64,000 nucleotides of DNA from Armatimonadota bacterium (GCA_020846535.1 JADLDR010000141.1:1-64000); one strand, 5' to 3'. Shown: positions 40,959 through 50,981, counted from the first letter of the stretch. Numbers and translations are program-made. The notes: generated by a model not told the origin, from the letters alone.

Positions 40959-41863
40959 TCGATATCGGAACCAATTCCGTGCTGCTTCTGGTGGCCGATG
41001 TCGGCGAACAGGACGGCTCTTTGAACATAGTAGAGGATATCAGTGAGATCACCCGATTGGGCAAGGGAATTGCCGGGGGCAAAGGGCTGCAACCGGAAGC
41101 GATCCGGCGCACCGTTGGCGTTATCGAAACCCTCACAACCCGATGCCGGGCGCTTCGGGCCGATTCGATCACCGCTGTCGGCACGGCAATCCTTCGGGAA
41201 GCGGCCAACCGGGAGATTTTTCTGAGCGAGGCCCGCCAGCGATGCGGGCTTGAGGTGGAAGTCATCTCCGGCGAGGAGGAAGCCCGATTGTCTTATCGTG
41301 CGGTGCGGGGCGACAGCGATCTGGGGCTGCCCGACAAGGCCGCTATCGCTGTGTTGGATGTGGGCGGGGGCAGCACGGAAGTCGTTTTCGGCAAAGAATC
41401 CGTGGAGTTCCGGAAAAGCATCCCCATCGGAGCCGTCCGGCTGAGCGAAGCGTTCCTGCCCACCGACCCGCCGCCTGCGGAGGAGCAGAAGAAAGGTCTG
41501 GATTTCGTTCTGGAACGATTGAGCGAACTGCCACCTCTGCCGACGGATTCGGTTTTCGTCGGGGTCGGAGGCACGATAGTCAACCTGGGAGCGGTGCATC
41601 TGGGGCTGGCCGAGTACGGCCCGTCCCGGCTCCACGGCATGAGGCTGACCCGCGCCGATGCGGAAGACGCCCTTCGCCTCCTGGCCTCAAAGCCTCTGGA
41701 GGAACGCAGGCAAATCTCCGGCCTGGAGCCGAAGCGGGCCGATGTCATTGTCGGGGGGGCGATCATTATTGCAGCGGTCATGAAGCGTTACGACCTGGAG
41801 GCCATTACGATGAGCTGCCGGGGGCTGCGGTACGGCGTGCTGTTCGACCGCTATCTGAGGTAG
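40940..41863 (+). CDS. Ppx/GppA family phosphatase
   Basis: A 307-residue exopolyphosphatase/guanosine pentaphosphatase. It has the actin-like phosphate loops IDIGTNSVLLLVA at the start and LDVGGGSTEVVFG in the middle, plus SGEEEARLSYRAV and GVGGTIVNLGAVHLG. It contains the short two-domain core only, which is typical of Ppx1-type bacterial enzymes that release phosphate from polyphosphate or convert pppGpp. The ATG at 40940 has an AGGAGGAA site and lies 19 nt inside the 3' end of the hydrolase gene, so the two are coupled. Confidence 0.92.
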   Translation: MARRAVIDIGTNSVLLLVADVGEQDGSLNIVEDISEITRLGKGIAGGKGLQPEAIRRTVGVIETLTTRCRALRADSITAVGTAILREAANREIFLSEARQRCGLEVEVISGEEEARLSYRAVRGDSDLGLPDKAAIAVLDVGGGSTEVVFGKESVEFRKSIPIGAVRLSEAFLPTDPPPAEEQKKGLDFVLERLSELPPLPTDSVFVGVGGTIVNLGAVHLGLAEYGPSRLHGMRLTRADAEDALRLLASKPLEERRQISGLEPKRADVIVGGAIIIAAVMKRYDLEAITMSCRGLRYGVLFDRYLR

Positions 41864-42024
41864 AAACTTCTTGTTGAAACCTCTCATCAAAACTGAGGGC
41901 CGCCTCGAAATCGGCTTTTTTCAATAATAGTCCTCCGAAGTTCCCGGATTGCGCCAGCTCCGTCCCTCCAGCAAAACGCCGCGTTGCCGATAATAAAATC
42001 AGCATCAATGCAGGAGAATCTCAG

Positions 42025-44310
42025 TTGCAATCTTTATATGATCTGATCGCCTACCATAAATCTCACGCAGACCCGGAATCGGCAAGGCTGTGCCAGGAGG
42101 CAGAATCTAGCCTGAAGCGGGAATCAGAGATCAACACGGCCCTGGCCCGGCTGTCCGGGGCACTGCTCGCCTCCGATTCGCTGGAACTGATTTCGCAGAT
42201 GGTGCTGGAGGCGGCGCAGACTTTGACGGGCAGCAGCTATGGTTTTGTTTCCTTTATCGATCCGGCTACCCGCAACAATGTCTCCTATACCTTGACCGCC
42301 ATGATGGACCATCAGTGCCATCTGCGCGGCACGGACAGGCGCATCGCTTTCCCTGTCGGCCCCGATGGGGAATACCCCGGGCTGTGGGGTCATGCGCTCA
42401 ACACCCGGCAAGGATTTTATACCAACACTCCCGTCGCCCACCCTTCCTCAAAAGGCATTCCTGAAGGCCACATCCCGCTCCACAACTTCCTGGCCGTTCC
42501 GACCCTGGTCGGGGATGAACCGGCGGGGCTGATCGCCCTGGCAAACTCCACCGGCCCCTATACGGGCAGCGATATCGATGCCGTCCGGAGGATCACAGAC
42601 CTCTATGCGCTTTCACTTCAACATCAGAGAGATGAAGCCGCCCGAACAGAATCCGAACGGCGGTTCCGTGAAATCCTGGAAAATGTACGGTTGATCTCGG
42701 TGATGCTGAATACCGAAGGTCGTATCATCTTTGCTAACGATTTTCTGCTGGAACTCACCGGCTGGACGTGTCAGGAAATCCTGGGGACGAACTGGTTCGA
42801 GCATTTTGTCCTGCCCGAACACATCGATATGGAAACATTCCGGACAATGATCGAAACCGACAGTGTTCCGCCCCATCGGGAGGGGGATGTGATCACCCGG
42901 CATCAGGGACGGCGGCGCATCTCCTGGAACAATATCGTTCTGAAAGGCCCGGACGGGCGGATCGCCGGAACCGCCAGCATCGGTGAGGATGTGACCGAGC
43001 GAAAGCTGGCCGAGGAAATGATGGCCGCCGCCAACCGGGAGATGGAGCAGTCCGCGCTGAGGGCCAACGAGCTGGCCGCCGCCGCCGAAGCCGCCAACCG
43101 GGCCAAAAGCGACTTCCTGGCGAACATGAGCCACGAACTCCGCACCCCCATGAGCGGCATTATGGGCATGACCGACCTGGCCCTGGATACCGACCTGACA
43201 GAAGAGCAGAGAGAATACCTGACCCTGGTCAAATCTTCGGCGGACTCGCTCCTCCGGCTTCTGAACGATATTCTCGATTTCTCCAAGATCGAGGCAGGCC
43301 GCCTGGACATAATGGATATCGATTTCAGCCTCCGCGAAACGCTTGCCGATACCCTCAATCTCCTGGCCGTTCGCGCCCGGGGCAAGGGGCTGGCCCTCCG
43401 GGCCGATATCGGGACCGACACGCCGGACAATCTGATCGGAGACCCGGACCGTTTGCGGCAGGTCATTATCAATCTGGCGGGCAATGCCATCAAATTCACC
43501 GAGCAGGGCGAGGTGGTCCTTCATGTCGCTCGCTTCACCGCCCCGGCCCATACCTCGAAAACCGCCGGGCCGGAAGCCTGCCTTCATTTTACAGTCAGCG
43601 ATACGGGCATTGGCATTCCGATCCACAAGCAGCGGTCCATTTTCGAGCCGTTCGCTCAGGCGGACAGCTCTTCCACGCGCCGCTACGGAGGAACGGGCCT
43701 GGGGCTGACTATCTCTTCCCGATTGGTGGAAATGATGGGCGGGACGATTTGGCTCGAAAGCGAGGCCGAAAAAGGAAGCCGTTTTCACTTCACTGCCCGC
43801 TTCAAGGAGCGGCAGGCTCCTTTGCAGCAGGCTCCCGGGCCGGACAGTGACGAACCGGCGGCAGCCGACAACCGCCCGCATGAGGCAGGCGAAGCGAGGA
43901 GCCTCTCCATTCTCCTGGTCGAAGACCATGCAGTCAATCAACTGGTGGTGTCCAGGCTTCTCCGAAAACAGGGGCACAGGGTCTCTCTGGCCGCAACCGG
44001 CAGGCAGGCGGTCAGCGCCGTAGCAGAGGATTATTTCGACGTGATCCTGATGGATGTGCAGATGCCCGAAATGGACGGCTTCGAGGCGACCACGGCCATC
44101 CGCAATATAGAGAAACGCATCGGCGGGCGGCATATTCCCATTATCGCTATGACCGCCCACGCCATGGCGGAATACAAGGAGCGGTGCATCTCAGCCGGGA
44201 TGGATGCTTATATCTCTAAACCGGCGCAGGCCCAGGAGATCATCGCCCTTATCCGCCAATTGACCCGCTCCGGCTCGCAAGGCCCCTCCGGACAGCAGCA
44301 GGCGGCATAA
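42025..44310 (+). CDS. Cytoplasmic hybrid histidine kinase (GAF-PAS-HisKA-HATPase-REC)
   Basis: A 761-residue protein without membrane segments. A GAF-like sensor (about 35-200: VLEAAQTLTGSSYGFVSFID, HNFLAVPTLVGDEPAGLIA) and a PAS domain (ILENVRLISVMLNTEGRIIF) precede a coiled coil, HisKA (FLANMSHELRTPMSGIMGM), HATPase (LAGNAIKFTEQG, SDTGIGIP, GTGLGLTISSRLVEMMGG) and one REC domain (VILMDVQMPEMDG) with conserved Lys (YISKPAQ). The TTG start at 42025 follows AGGAGA. No response regulator gene is next to it, so the phosphorelay partner is unknown. Confidence 0.92.
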   Translation: MQSLYDLIAYHKSHADPESARLCQEAESSLKRESEINTALARLSGALLASDSLELISQMVLEAAQTLTGSSYGFVSFIDPATRNNVSYTLTAMMDHQCHLRGTDRRIAFPVGPDGEYPGLWGHALNTRQGFYTNTPVAHPSSKGIPEGHIPLHNFLAVPTLVGDEPAGLIALANSTGPYTGSDIDAVRRITDLYALSLQHQRDEAARTESERRFREILENVRLISVMLNTEGRIIFANDFLLELTGWTCQEILGTNWFEHFVLPEHIDMETFRTMIETDSVPPHREGDVITRHQGRRRISWNNIVLKGPDGRIAGTASIGEDVTERKLAEEMMAAANREMEQSALRANELAAAAEAANRAKSDFLANMSHELRTPMSGIMGMTDLALDTDLTEEQREYLTLVKSSADSLLRLLNDILDFSKIEAGRLDIMDIDFSLRETLADTLNLLAVRARGKGLALRADIGTDTPDNLIGDPDRLRQVIINLAGNAIKFTEQGEVVLHVARFTAPAHTSKTAGPEACLHFTVSDTGIGIPIHKQRSIFEPFAQADSSSTRRYGGTGLGLTISSRLVEMMGGTIWLESEAEKGSRFHFTARFKERQAPLQQAPGPDSDEPAAADNRPHEAGEARSLSILLVEDHAVNQLVVSRLLRKQGHRVSLAATGRQAVSAVAEDYFDVILMDVQMPEMDGFEATTAIRNIEKRIGGRHIPIIAMTAHAMAEYKERCISAGMDAYISKPAQAQEIIALIRQLTRSGSQGPSGQQQAA

Positions 44311-44653
44311 AAGACATTTTTTCCATCCGAAAATAGATCAACCAGGATTTTCCACCGAAGGCAGCGAACCATTGGCAGCAAGGAAGGACTCAGGGGATCG
44401 CTTCGGCTCCCTGTCGCCTGATTTCCTTTCTAAGCAGGGCGTTGGGATCAAGATTAAGATGTGGAGCGATCTTGGCCGATCCGTAGGGGCGAACCCCAGG
44501 TTCGCCCTGCCCAGGGCGATCTTCGGAGGCCTGGGCGAACACGAGGTTCGCCCCTACGGCCTTGTCCCGGGGGAAACTGCACCCTGACTCCGACGGGCTG
44601 CTTAGCTTCAGTCCCGAATGCGAAAAATTTCCGAAAAGGAGAGTGCGTTCTTC
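44311..44653. other. Intergenic stretch with a large palindromic repeat
   Basis: About 340 nt without a convincing gene. Its main content is a nested palindrome at 44481-44559. The 3' end contains an AAGGAG site (44636-44641) for the gene that follows. No clear terminator for the kinase gene or promoter for the next gene was found. Confidence 0.5.
44481..44559. repeat. Nested palindromic intergenic repeat (CCGTAGGGGCGAACC type)
   Basis: Outer arms CCGTAGGGGCGAACC and GGTTCGCCCCTACGG are perfect over 15 bp. Inside are two smaller inverted repeats built from the same GGGCGAAC/GTTCGCCC words and CCCAGG/CCTGGG. Its edges match the element at 23373-23402, which supports a dispersed family. Confidence 0.8.
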
Positions 44654-45733
44654 ATGACATCGCTGCTTTACCGACCGGGCTGGGAGGAGGCGCGGAAGCG
44701 CCTGACCGTATGGTGGAACGGAGGGGACATCGGGCGGCCTGCAATGCAAATCACCTGCCCGCGCTCCGAACCCTTTGAAGAGATTCCGGCCATGCCGGAG
44801 CCAGAAGGGTGGATATCGCATTATTCGACCCAGAGCCTGCCCTACCGCGTCAATCTGGCGCTCCGGGCCTGCCTCTATACCGATTACCTCGCCGAAGCCG
44901 TCCCTGCCGTGACGCCCGGCGATCTGGCCCCCAACTGCCTGGCCCTCTACCTAGGTTGTCACGGGGTCGAGATGCCCGAAACCACCTGGTGCGAGCCGTG
45001 CATCGAAAACGCGGAATCCGCCCGCTTCGCCTACGACCCGGAGAACTTTTACTGGCGATTTTCCATCGAAGCCTATTCCGAGGTGGCTATGCTGACCGAT
45101 GGGAAGGTACTCCAGCAGTTCCCCGATCTGATCGAAGGTCTGGACACCCTGGCGGCCATGCGGGGCAACCACGAGCTTCTGGAGGATCTGCTCGACCGGC
45201 CCGAATGGGTGGCTGCTTCCCTGCGCCAGATCACCGACCGCTATTTCCACCACTACGATATCCTCTATAACCTCATCCGGGACGAGGTGGGCGGCAGCGT
45301 GTTCTGGGCCTGGTCCCCGGGCCGCATGGCGAAATTCCAGTGCGATTTCTCCGCCATGATCTCCCCGGCCATGTTCTCCGATTTCATGGTTCCCGTCCTG
45401 ACCGAGATGAGCGAGCGGATAGCCCACAGCATGTACCACTGGGACGGCCCGGGCGCTCTATGCCACCAGGACGCCCTGCTCTCCATCCCTCGCCTGGACA
45501 TGATCCAGTGGACTCCCGGTGCAGGCAGCGAGCCTGCCTGGCACAATCGATGGTGGCCCTACTACCATAAAACCCTGGACGCCGGCAAAAAGCTCTATAT
45601 CTGGGCCGAAAACAAGGATCAGCTCCTGGCCCTCAAAGCCGAGTTCGGGGAACAGATCAAGGGAATGCTCATTGCCATCGGGGCATCGGACCAAAGGCAG
45701 GCGGAGGATTACATAAGGGCGGTGGAGTTTTAG
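44654..45733 (+). CDS. UroD-like (uroporphyrinogen decarboxylase family) protein
   Basis: A 359-residue TIM-barrel protein. Recognisable family features are the Trp-rich start (WEEARKRLTVWWNGGDIGRP), YDPENFYWRF, SVFWAWSPGRMAKFQCDFSAMISPAMFSDF, HWDGPGALCHQDALLSIPRLDMIQW, and a late GKKLYIWAENKDQ. The HWDGPGA and WTPGAGSEP pieces are typical of the UroD-like branch that resembles corrinoid-dependent methyltransferases (MtaA/MtbA type) and not the haem enzyme. Many copies occur in Armatimonadota, Planctomycetota and Lentisphaerota genomes; the substrate is unknown. The ATG at 44654 follows an AAGGAG site with long spacing; ATG 44618 is an alternative. Confidence 0.75.
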   Translation: MTSLLYRPGWEEARKRLTVWWNGGDIGRPAMQITCPRSEPFEEIPAMPEPEGWISHYSTQSLPYRVNLALRACLYTDYLAEAVPAVTPGDLAPNCLALYLGCHGVEMPETTWCEPCIENAESARFAYDPENFYWRFSIEAYSEVAMLTDGKVLQQFPDLIEGLDTLAAMRGNHELLEDLLDRPEWVAASLRQITDRYFHHYDILYNLIRDEVGGSVFWAWSPGRMAKFQCDFSAMISPAMFSDFMVPVLTEMSERIAHSMYHWDGPGALCHQDALLSIPRLDMIQWTPGAGSEPAWHNRWWPYYHKTLDAGKKLYIWAENKDQLLALKAEFGEQIKGMLIAIGASDQRQAEDYIRAVEF

Positions 45734-45769
45734 GAAAAAACGGGGCACGAATGGTCGCGCCCCTATGAA

Positions 45770-47245
45770 TCAATCCCCAATCCCCACCCTGACCATTACC
45801 CCGATCCCCGTCCGAGTTTTCCCGCGAGAGGCCTTTTCATACAGCCCTGTCAGCGAAAGCCAGTTCCCCAGGTCATAGGAGAGGCTGGCGGAGGTGGTGC
45901 GGGAAAATCCCGAGCGGGCGCTGTGTTCCAGGAAAAGATCGAGGCCGGCCTGCCGGTAGAGCCAGGGCACATACAGCCCTGCCGTGTAAAAGCACCGGTT
46001 GAACGGGTCTTCGCCATATTCCCCGTAGATATCCAGAAGCTGAAGCGCCAGGGGAGCCGCCACATCGATAGAGGCCCCTGTGTCTCCTCCGCCTCCGTTG
46101 GCTTTCAGGAGGGTGGAATGCACCGGGCTGCCCCAGAAGCCGCCGGAGAAGCGGGCATACCAGGCGGCATAACCGCTCTTCCCGATGGGATTGGTGCGGC
46201 TGAAATAGCCGACCGTTACGGGCCTCTCGCCAAAAAGCGGGGGACTCCAGAGCAGGCCGTCCGCCGCATCGAAGGAGATCAGGGTTCCCAGGCAGTTGTT
46301 GTCAGCAGAGGTGGCAAAATGGAGGAAGCGCCCCGCCTTCCAGCCGCCGGAGGATTCTCCGGAATATTCCAGATAGGCTTCCGTCAGATCGCTCCTGTCG
46401 CCTCCGCCCCGTTCCAGCCTGCGCCCGGCCACCGTGATGCGGGCCGATGGATGGATATCCGCTCCGACTCGAATTCGCTGGCCCCAGACCGGGCCGAATT
46501 CCCCGGCAGCGCCCATTTGCTCGATAGCGAGGGAAAGGGTTCCTCTTGAGCGCGGCTGGTAAGGGGCTGCCGCGGGTGTGCGGCCCAGGCCGAGGGCGGT
46601 TCCGGCCCGCAGCAGCGTCCGGGACTCGCGGGCCTGGGTGTGCGACGGGGAACCGGGATAGGTCAGCAATTCCATGCCGGAAGGGATCGCCATCCGAAAG
46701 GATTTTTCGGAGGAAGCGGGTTGGGGGGAAGGGTCGGCTACATCGCCGGAGCGGAACCGGACTTCCTGCCCGCCTTTGAGGATCAAGGCCGGAGAGCCGG
46801 CGCATTCCACCGCCACCTCCCCCGAAAAGCAGCGAATCCTCTCTTCGGAGCGGGTGACGCGGTATTCGAAGCAGGCGGACTTGAAGACGACACCCGCCTG
46901 CCTGCCGTAGACCGCGCCGGGCCGGAAGCATTCCCCGTAAAGAAGCCCCCGGGAGAGGTGAACCGATTCTTTATCCAGGTGGATTTCGGTGGAAGGAGCC
47001 ATCAGCAGGCGGTTCTCGTCCGGGAAACTCAGCTCCGCCTGGGAGCGTTTTCCGGTTCGCACCCGGTCGCCGCGGTGGAGGTCTCTGCCCAGGCGTCCCG
47101 GCGTCCATCGGCCCTGCCCTTCGAAGCGCACCTGCACCCACAGGTAGGCTGCCGAAAGCCGCGCCTGCGGAACGGGCGAAAAATCGGGCGCAACGTCCGG
47201 AGCGCCGAAGAGAAGGATCAGCCAGAGCCAGGGCACGGGCCGCAA
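45770..47245 (-). CDS. FecR-domain and beta-barrel outer-membrane-like protein
   Basis: A 491-residue protein with a short signal peptide (PVPWLWLILLFGAPDVA). The first 170 residues form a FecR-like domain (GDRVRTGKRSQAELSFPDENRLLMAPSTEI, GLLYGECFRPGAVYG, IRCFSGEVAVEC, LKGGQEVRFRSG). From about residue 215 to the end the sequence alternates short amphipathic strands with turns (RIRVGADIHPSARITVAGRRLE, LTEAYLEYSG, WYARFSGGFWG, SASLSYDLGNWLSLTGLYEK) and ends in a strand-like VMVRVGIGD, as in an outer-membrane barrel of 12 or more strands. The fusion is unusual. It starts 4 nt after smc and is probably co-transcribed. It implies an outer membrane. Confidence 0.7.
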   Translation of the reverse strand: MRPVPWLWLILLFGAPDVAPDFSPVPQARLSAAYLWVQVRFEGQGRWTPGRLGRDLHRGDRVRTGKRSQAELSFPDENRLLMAPSTEIHLDKESVHLSRGLLYGECFRPGAVYGRQAGVVFKSACFEYRVTRSEERIRCFSGEVAVECAGSPALILKGGQEVRFRSGDVADPSPQPASSEKSFRMAIPSGMELLTYPGSPSHTQARESRTLLRAGTALGLGRTPAAAPYQPRSRGTLSLAIEQMGAAGEFGPVWGQRIRVGADIHPSARITVAGRRLERGGGDRSDLTEAYLEYSGESSGGWKAGRFLHFATSADNNCLGTLISFDAADGLLWSPPLFGERPVTVGYFSRTNPIGKSGYAAWYARFSGGFWGSPVHSTLLKANGGGGDTGASIDVAAPLALQLLDIYGEYGEDPFNRCFYTAGLYVPWLYRQAGLDLFLEHSARSGFSRTTSASLSYDLGNWLSLTGLYEKASRGKTRTGIGVMVRVGIGD

Positions 47246-47249
47246 CCTC

Positions 47250-50200
47250 CTAACGCTCGCGGTGGAGGAGCATATCCTCGTCCACCTCTGGGGCTTCGAT
47301 CAGGTCGCTCAGGTTGACCGACAGGATGCGCGAGACGCCCGGTTCGGCCATGCTGATCCCATAGAGGCAGTCGGAAAGCTCCATCGTGCCGCGGTTGTGG
47401 GTGATGACCACAAACTGCGAGCGTTCGGTGAACTGGCGCAGGGTGGAAGCAAAGCGGACGACATTGGCATCGTCCAGGGGGGCGTCCACCTCGTCCAGCA
47501 CGCAAAACGGGCTGGGCTTGACCTTGAAGAGCGCAAAAAGGAGGGCCAGACCAGTCAGGGCCTTTTCCCCGCCGGAGAGGAGGGCGAGATTTTGCAGCTT
47601 CTTGCCAGGCGGCTGGGCCACCACCTCGATGCCGCTTTCCAGGATGTCCTCCGGATCGGTCAGCGCCAGTTCGGTGCGCCCGCCGCCGAAAAGCTCCCGA
47701 AACATCTGCTGGAAGGCTGCGTTGACCAACTCGAATGTTTCGGCAAAGGTGGTCCGGGTGGAGGCATCGATCTCCTTGATAGCCCGGTGCAGGTCGTCGC
47801 GGGCGGCTTCCAGGTCATGCTTCTGGTTGTGAAGGAAATCGAAACGCTCCTTCGCCTCGGCATATTCCTCGGCGGCGGCTAGATTGACATTCCCCAGATT
47901 CCGGAGTTGCCGCTTGAGGCGGTGAATCTCCGTCTGGGAGGCCCCGGGGTCAGAAAGCTTGGGTGCCTGCACGGCGGGCACTTCGGCGGGATAGACCTCG
48001 TATTCCTGGAGAAGCCGGTTGGCGGCCTGCTGGCGCTGTATCTCCGCCTGGGCCTGGTGCAGATCAGCCTGGTGCTTTTTACCCAGGAGATCCTCCCGTG
48101 TCTTCTGCGCGGCCTTCTTTTGCTCGGAAAGCGCGCTCGCTTCCTGGAGGATCCCCTGCTTCTGCACCCGCTCCCGCTCCACGATCCCTCGCAGCTTGCC
48201 CTCTTCGTCCTTCAAAACGCTCAGTCGGGACTCCAGTTCTTCGATCTGCTGCACGCGGGACTGCCTGCTTTTCGTCAGTTCTTCCAGTTGAGATCGCTTC
48301 AGGTCGACCTGAGAGAGCATATCCTGGATGGAACGCTCCGCCTGGGAGCGGGCGGCCAGCAGCCCGGCGATTTTCTCCTCGGTGGTCGCCAGTTGAACCC
48401 GCGCCTGGGTGATCCGACCCGCCTTCCTCTCGCGCTCGACCCGAAAGGCGTCCAACTGCTCCTCCAGGGCCGCGATCTCCACGTCCAGAGAGGTATTCCG
48501 GCGCTGGAGGGTTTCCAGGTTCAGGCGCAGCTTCCAGTGCTTCTCCTGCTCCTGCTCCAGAAGGCTCTGGGCCTCCTTACGCTCCTCTTCCGATTTGCGC
48601 CGCGCTTCGGTCAGCCGCTCCATCTCCCGCTGAAGATGCTCCCTGTCCTTGCGCCTGCCCTCCAGTTCCAGGGTGGCCGCCTGCCGCCTTCGCTCCAGCC
48701 GCGCCAGGCTCTCCTGCGCTTCCTTGAGATCGGCCTGCGCGGTCTTGAGCCGCCTGCTAAGCGCGGCGGCCTCCTCCTCCAGAAAAACGATGCGCTCGGT
48801 CAGGCGCTTCATCTCGCCCTTCCGGCTGACCAGGCTGCCCCTGGTCTTCAGGCTCCCGCCGGTGATCGCGCCGCCCGGAGTGAGGAGTTCCCCCTCCAGG
48901 GTGACGATTTTGCCCCATCCGGCGAGCCTCCGGGCCGCCGCCACCGCCCCTTCCAGGGTTTGCGCCACCAGCACCCGCCCCAGCAGGCTCTCGACGGCCC
49001 GCAGGTAGGCCGATTCAAAGGACACCATCTCCGAGGCGATGCCCAGAATGTCGGGATTGTTTTTCCATGCGATTTCGCGGGCGGCGGAGCGCATCCGCTC
49101 CAGGTGCGACAGGGGAAGGAAGGTCGCCCTGCCCCCGTGCTGGCGCTTGAGCATCTCGATAGCCGCCCGCGCCTCATCCTCGGTGTGGGTGACGATATCC
49201 TGAGCGCTGCCTCCCAGCGCCACCTCGACCGCCGTTTCGAGAGGCTGCGGCACTTCGATCAGGTCGGTGACGATCCGGTAATGCCCGACCAGCTTGCCCG
49301 ACTGGTGTGCCTGAAGCACTGTCCGCACGCCCTGGTAGTAGCCCTCGAAGTTCTCCTCCATCTCCTGAAAGGCGGCCCGCCGCGAAGAACGGTCGGCCAT
49401 TTCCTGAAGGAGCCGGTTCTGGGCCTCCCTGTCCTGCCCAATCCGGCCTTCCAATTCCTGCCGGGTTTGGGCCAGGGCCTGTAGCTTTGCTTCCAGTTCC
49501 TCCCGTTCCGACGAAAGGGATGTGATGGCTTCCTCATGCGCCAGCTGCGCCTGATTCTGGAGGGCGGTCTCCTGCTCCCGGGCCGCTTTTTCCGACTCCA
49601 GGCGCTTCAGGAAGGCTTCCAGTTGATCGAGCCGGTTCTGCGACTGGGTAAATTCGTTGCGCTGGGCCGCCAGCCGCCCGGCGAACTCCACGTAATCGCC
49701 CTTATGGGCTTCCGCGCTTTCCATGAGGAGGCGGATGGCCTCATCCATCTCCGAGAGTTCGGCGGCCTCGCTGCGGCCCTCGTCCCGCAGGCGTCGGGAT
49801 TCGATCTGGAGCCGGGCGATCTCCGCGCCGTGGCCTTCGATCTCCTGACCCAGCGCCTCCTGCCGCCCGCCCAGCCGGGAGAGATCGTCCTGGAGGACGG
49901 CCTGCATCTTCCGGGCCGATTCTTCCTTTTCCTGGATGACCGACACCTGGCCCATCGCCTGCTCGATGCAGGTCAAAATCTCCTGCCGTTCGTTCTGGAG
50001 GCCGTCGATCCGGCGGTTGACATCCTCCAGACGCTGCGACTGCTCCGCCTCCGCCGCCTCCAGCCGGGCAATCTCAGCCTCCCGGCTCTCCATTTCCCTG
50101 TCGGAAGAAGCAAGCACCTGCTGCCATTTGCGGACATCCCTATCCAGGCGGTGCCACTCGGCCAGCAGCAGGCCCGATTCGAGGGTCTTGAGCTGCTGGG

Positions 50201-50855
50201 AAAGTTCGGCGTAGTGCTTGGCGGTGGCGGCCTGGCGCTCCAGGGTGACCAGTTGCCGCTCCAGTTCCCTGACGATATCCTGGATGCGCTGGAGGTTCTG
50301 CTCGGTATGCTCCAGCTTCCGGAGCGCCTCTTTACGCCGGTGGCGGTACTTTTTGATACCCGCCGCCTCTTCCAGCAAGAGCCTGCGCTCTTCGGGCCGG
50401 GCGGTGATCACCCAGTCCACCTCGTTCTGGTTGACGATGGAGTACGCCTCCCGGCCCACGCCGGTGTCCAGGAAAAGCTCGAAGATATCCTTCAGGCGGC
50501 ACGGGGTTTTATTGATGAAGCACTCGTTTTCCCCGGAGCGATAGGCCCGGCGGGTGATAGTGACTTCAGAGTATTCGATGGGCAGCCAGCCGGAGGAGTT
50601 ATCGATGGTCAAAGAGACTTCCGCTACCCCTAAGGCCCTGCGCTTCTCACTTCCGGCGAAGATGATATCCTCGGTGCGGAGGGCGCGCAGAGAGCGCACG
50701 TTCTGCTCGCCGATCACCCAGAGGAGGGCGTCGCAGATATTGCTTTTCCCGCTCCCGTTCGGCCCCACCACCGAGGTCACCCCGGGCGCGAACTCCACCA
50801 TCGTGCGCTCCGCAAAGGTCTTGAATCCGAACATCTCCAGTCGCTTCAAATACAT
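47250..50855 (-). CDS. smc: Chromosome segregation protein SMC
   Basis: A 1201-residue SMC protein of normal length. Walker A GPNGSGKSN (31-39) is followed by Q-loop, signature coiled coils, a hinge near residues 500-660 (FEGYYQGVRTVLQAHQSGKL, GEMKRLTERIVFL after it), more coiled coil, then C-terminal signature ALLSGGEKALTGLALLFAL and Walker B CVLDEVDAPLDDANV. SMC forms condensin with ScpA and ScpB (not in the window) and organises origins and newly replicated DNA. The FecR/barrel gene starts 4 nt downstream. The 126-nt upstream gap has no clear consensus promoter. Confidence 0.97.
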   Translation of the reverse strand: MYLKRLEMFGFKTFAERTMVEFAPGVTSVVGPNGSGKSNICDALLWVIGEQNVRSLRALRTEDIIFAGSEKRRALGVAEVSLTIDNSSGWLPIEYSEVTITRRAYRSGENECFINKTPCRLKDIFELFLDTGVGREAYSIVNQNEVDWVITARPEERRLLLEEAAGIKKYRHRRKEALRKLEHTEQNLQRIQDIVRELERQLVTLERQAATAKHYAELSQQLKTLESGLLLAEWHRLDRDVRKWQQVLASSDREMESREAEIARLEAAEAEQSQRLEDVNRRIDGLQNERQEILTCIEQAMGQVSVIQEKEESARKMQAVLQDDLSRLGGRQEALGQEIEGHGAEIARLQIESRRLRDEGRSEAAELSEMDEAIRLLMESAEAHKGDYVEFAGRLAAQRNEFTQSQNRLDQLEAFLKRLESEKAAREQETALQNQAQLAHEEAITSLSSEREELEAKLQALAQTRQELEGRIGQDREAQNRLLQEMADRSSRRAAFQEMEENFEGYYQGVRTVLQAHQSGKLVGHYRIVTDLIEVPQPLETAVEVALGGSAQDIVTHTEDEARAAIEMLKRQHGGRATFLPLSHLERMRSAAREIAWKNNPDILGIASEMVSFESAYLRAVESLLGRVLVAQTLEGAVAAARRLAGWGKIVTLEGELLTPGGAITGGSLKTRGSLVSRKGEMKRLTERIVFLEEEAAALSRRLKTAQADLKEAQESLARLERRRQAATLELEGRRKDREHLQREMERLTEARRKSEEERKEAQSLLEQEQEKHWKLRLNLETLQRRNTSLDVEIAALEEQLDAFRVERERKAGRITQARVQLATTEEKIAGLLAARSQAERSIQDMLSQVDLKRSQLEELTKSRQSRVQQIEELESRLSVLKDEEGKLRGIVERERVQKQGILQEASALSEQKKAAQKTREDLLGKKHQADLHQAQAEIQRQQAANRLLQEYEVYPAEVPAVQAPKLSDPGASQTEIHRLKRQLRNLGNVNLAAAEEYAEAKERFDFLHNQKHDLEAARDDLHRAIKEIDASTRTTFAETFELVNAAFQQMFRELFGGGRTELALTDPEDILESGIEVVAQPPGKKLQNLALLSGGEKALTGLALLFALFKVKPSPFCVLDEVDAPLDDANVVRFASTLRQFTERSQFVVITHNRGTMELSDCLYGISMAEPGVSRILSVNLSDLIEAPEVDEDMLLHRER

Positions 50856-50981
50856 GCAGGCGGCCTCTCCCTTATGGCGTTATGCCAAACACAAAACGAT
50901 CCGCAAGCAAGCGCCATGCCGCGCCCGTATCCCCCTACAGGATAGACTCCCTGCGCTTGCCTGCGTTCACTTACGGATGTT

